IMG/VR virus record: IMGVR_UViG_3300031232_000032
Span: 1-23,412 of that record
Source: a virus
DNA: 23,412 bases
Reading direction: 5' to 3' (one strand)
A program made the position numbers and the translations under genes. Position 1 is the stretch's first letter. Each line of letters starts with the position of its first letter. Below the pieces are notes generated by a model. That model saw only the letters and a list, made by a program, of their open reading frames with translations. It had not been told where the DNA came from and searched no databases. Positions 22,269 to 23,412 of this stretch are shown here, piece by piece.

Positions 22269-22903
22269 GGCTGCTCCAGGGCAGGGCAGGACAGGTCGGC
22301 GGGATGAGGGGAGTCGAGCGGCTCGGTGGGGCAGCCTGCCTGCGCTGCCAGGTCTGCAGCGACTTGGTCTGGGGAGCGGCCACCCGGCTCGGGCAACCCG
22401 GCTGCCTGGCGAGCGGCGGCCCTGCGCTGGCGTGCTTGCTCTCGGAGCCGGTGAGCGCTGCTCTGCTCTCCCCGTGTGTCCTGGGTGGACGTGCGGGGCA
22501 ATAATGCGGGAGGAGTCGCGCGGCCAGTGCTTGTCGGGGCGAGTACCTCTCTTGCCGCTGCTACGCGCGTGTGGTGAGAGCCCTTCTTGTCCTGCAGCGT
22601 CTCCGCCAGGGCCTCGATCGCGTAGGGCCGGAGCATCGCTTCCGTCGTTGCCGGGTCCGCAGCGAGCGGGGCGAGACGGTGGATGGCCTCTCTCACGTTC
22701 GCCAACCCTCGCAGCATGATTACGGCGAGGGGGTAGGTGTAGCCAGCCAAGGTCGCAGCTTCGTTGGGGGACTTACCGTCAAGCAGGTTCTTGACGAACC
22801 GTCGTTGGCGCTCATTCAGGGGACGAAGGGCTTCGGAGAGGACTCCCAGGCCTTCTCTGGGTGCACGCCTGTCTGAGACCTTGCTTCGCGTCCTGGCGAC
22901 CAT
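22265..22903 (-). CDS. Putative terminase small subunit
   Basis: A 212-aa protein; AGGA lies 6-7 bases before the ATG at 22903. Residues 29-60 (LNERQRRFVKNLLDGKSPNE, then AATLAGYTY) match the start of many small terminases, where an L-x-x-x-Q-x-x-F-V helix is followed by an N-x-x-x-A-A-x-x-AGY helix-turn-helix that binds the packaging site. A helical segment follows (IEALAETLQDKKGSH, residues about 93-110), then a Ser/Pro/Arg-rich tail of about 90 residues that looks disordered. It is the first gene of the leftward block, in the expected position ahead of the large subunit, although five features lie between. The DNA-binding assignment is good; a general HTH regulator is the alternative. Confidence 0.75.
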   Translation of the reverse strand: MVARTRSKVSDRRAPREGLGVLSEALRPLNERQRRFVKNLLDGKSPNEAATLAGYTYPLAVIMLRGLANVREAIHRLAPLAADPATTEAMLRPYAIEALAETLQDKKGSHHTRVAAAREVLAPTSTGRATPPALLPRTSTQDTRGEQSSAHRLREQARQRRAAARQAAGLPEPGGRSPDQVAADLAAQAGCPTEPLDSPHPADLSCPALEQP

Positions 22904-23056
22904 TGCGAATCCTGTGTCAGGTTCACGGAGGAGCTGTCAAGGCCCTAAAACACAGAGGGGGAGGAAAGGCCAGCGTCTACGGCAGGATGGGGGGGCAAAT
23001 TAAACTTTTCCGGCTGCACCTGCTTGGGGCGTTCGCTTGGCATGCCGTCCGAGCGC

Positions 23057-23086
23057 TTGACAAGCTCATGCACGCTGCGTTAGCTT
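23057..23086 (+). promoter_or_regulatory. Candidate promoter for the rightward gene with palindromic -35
   Basis: A perfect TTGACA (23057-23062) lies inside the palindrome GCTTG-A-CAAGC (23055-23065). The best -10 is TAGCTT (23081-23086, 18-base spacing), a weak match. GCTTG recurs four times between 23022 and 23088, and a wider inverted repeat GCTGCAC/GTGCAGC (23013-23019, 23094-23100) brackets the site. These look like regulator-binding sites, but no protein is assigned. Confidence 0.4.
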
Positions 23087-23152
23087 GCCAATCGTGCAGC
23101 GGCTGGGGTGGTACCTGGCAGGCGGCACACAAAAACCCGAAGGGAGAAAATC

Positions 23153-23412
23153 ATGCCTGACCGATTCATCGGCAACCGACACCCGGCTTTCTTGGCCTAC
23201 GAGCGCGCTTGCCAGGCCGACTCCGAGGCTTACCTGCGCTCGTCCGAGGGCCAGAAGGCCACGGCCATTCGGAACGCCAAGCGGGTCCTGCTCCTGGCCC
23301 TGGCGGAGTACCAGGAGTGCCGCTCGCTCTGGGCGGTGGACCGTTCCCGGGGGATCAAGCGCAACCTGCCGATCCTGGAGCGGCTCACTGACCTGCGAAG
23401 GTGGGTCCAGGT
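23153..23412 (+). CDS. Rightward gene of unknown function (partial, runs off right edge)
   Basis: The ATG at 23153 has AGGGAG six bases upstream, and the frame stays open for 86 codons to the window edge. The protein starts MPDRFIGNRHPAFLAYERAC and continues with a helical, Arg/Leu/Glu-rich sequence (NAKRVLLLALAEYQECRSLW, then RNLPILERLTDLRRW). It diverges from the small terminase across a 249-base gap and probably begins a separate, perhaps early, transcription unit. No motif is recognised and the C-terminus is missing. Confidence 0.75.
   Translation, partial: MPDRFIGNRHPAFLAYERACQADSEAYLRSSEGQKATAIRNAKRVLLLALAEYQECRSLWAVDRSRGIKRNLPILERLTDLRRWVQ

Overview
The window reads as part of the genome of a GC-rich, tailed double-stranded DNA phage, or a prophage or metagenomic contig derived from one. 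The gene order resembles the virion module of P22-like podoviruses. Almost all genes lie on the minus strand and are packed tightly, with stop/start overlaps or gaps of a few bases. No integrase, replication, lysis or host chromosomal gene is recognisable here, so the host cannot be named. High GC, purine-rich Shine-Dalgarno sites and a short signal peptide suggest a high-GC bacterium, perhaps Gram-negative.

Read in the direction of transcription (right to left), the packaging end holds a putative small terminase (22903-22265), two small genes of unknown function (21695-21094), a tRNA-Asn(GUU) (21087-21016), a strong stem-loop, a Cys-rich zinc-finger-like gene (20938-20534) and the large terminase (20531-18567). 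A small membrane/coiled-coil protein and a collagen-like Gly-Pro protein precede the portal (17897-15675). An intrinsic terminator follows the portal. Then come the scaffold (15505-14651), the major capsid protein (14617-13307), a putative decoration protein, an unknown protein, a head-tail adaptor candidate, another unknown and a 562-aa tail protein placed like P22 gp10. Next are a small gene and three tandem beta-rich proteins that look like short fibres (9107-7274). Three probable internal/ejection proteins of 226, 339 and 1239 aa follow (7242-1810).

At the left end are a small putative receptor-binding or fibre-associated protein (1747-1376) and the most striking gene, open at the window edge (1364 to 1). 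It encodes an N-terminal Sec signal peptide, a beta-rich domain and a CE4/NodB polysaccharide deacetylase with its metal triad. The NodB fold appears to be interrupted by a small beta domain.

Two plus-strand genes break the pattern. A 62-aa gene (22056-22244) sits inside the late block with its own promoter-like sequence overlapped by an inverted repeat. A second gene (23153 to the right edge) diverges from the small terminase and probably starts the opposite transcription unit. Between 21696 and 22025 lies a non-coding stretch of extreme low-complexity sequence: C11, a CG palindrome, G-runs, an alternating purine-pyrimidine tract and CGG repeats.
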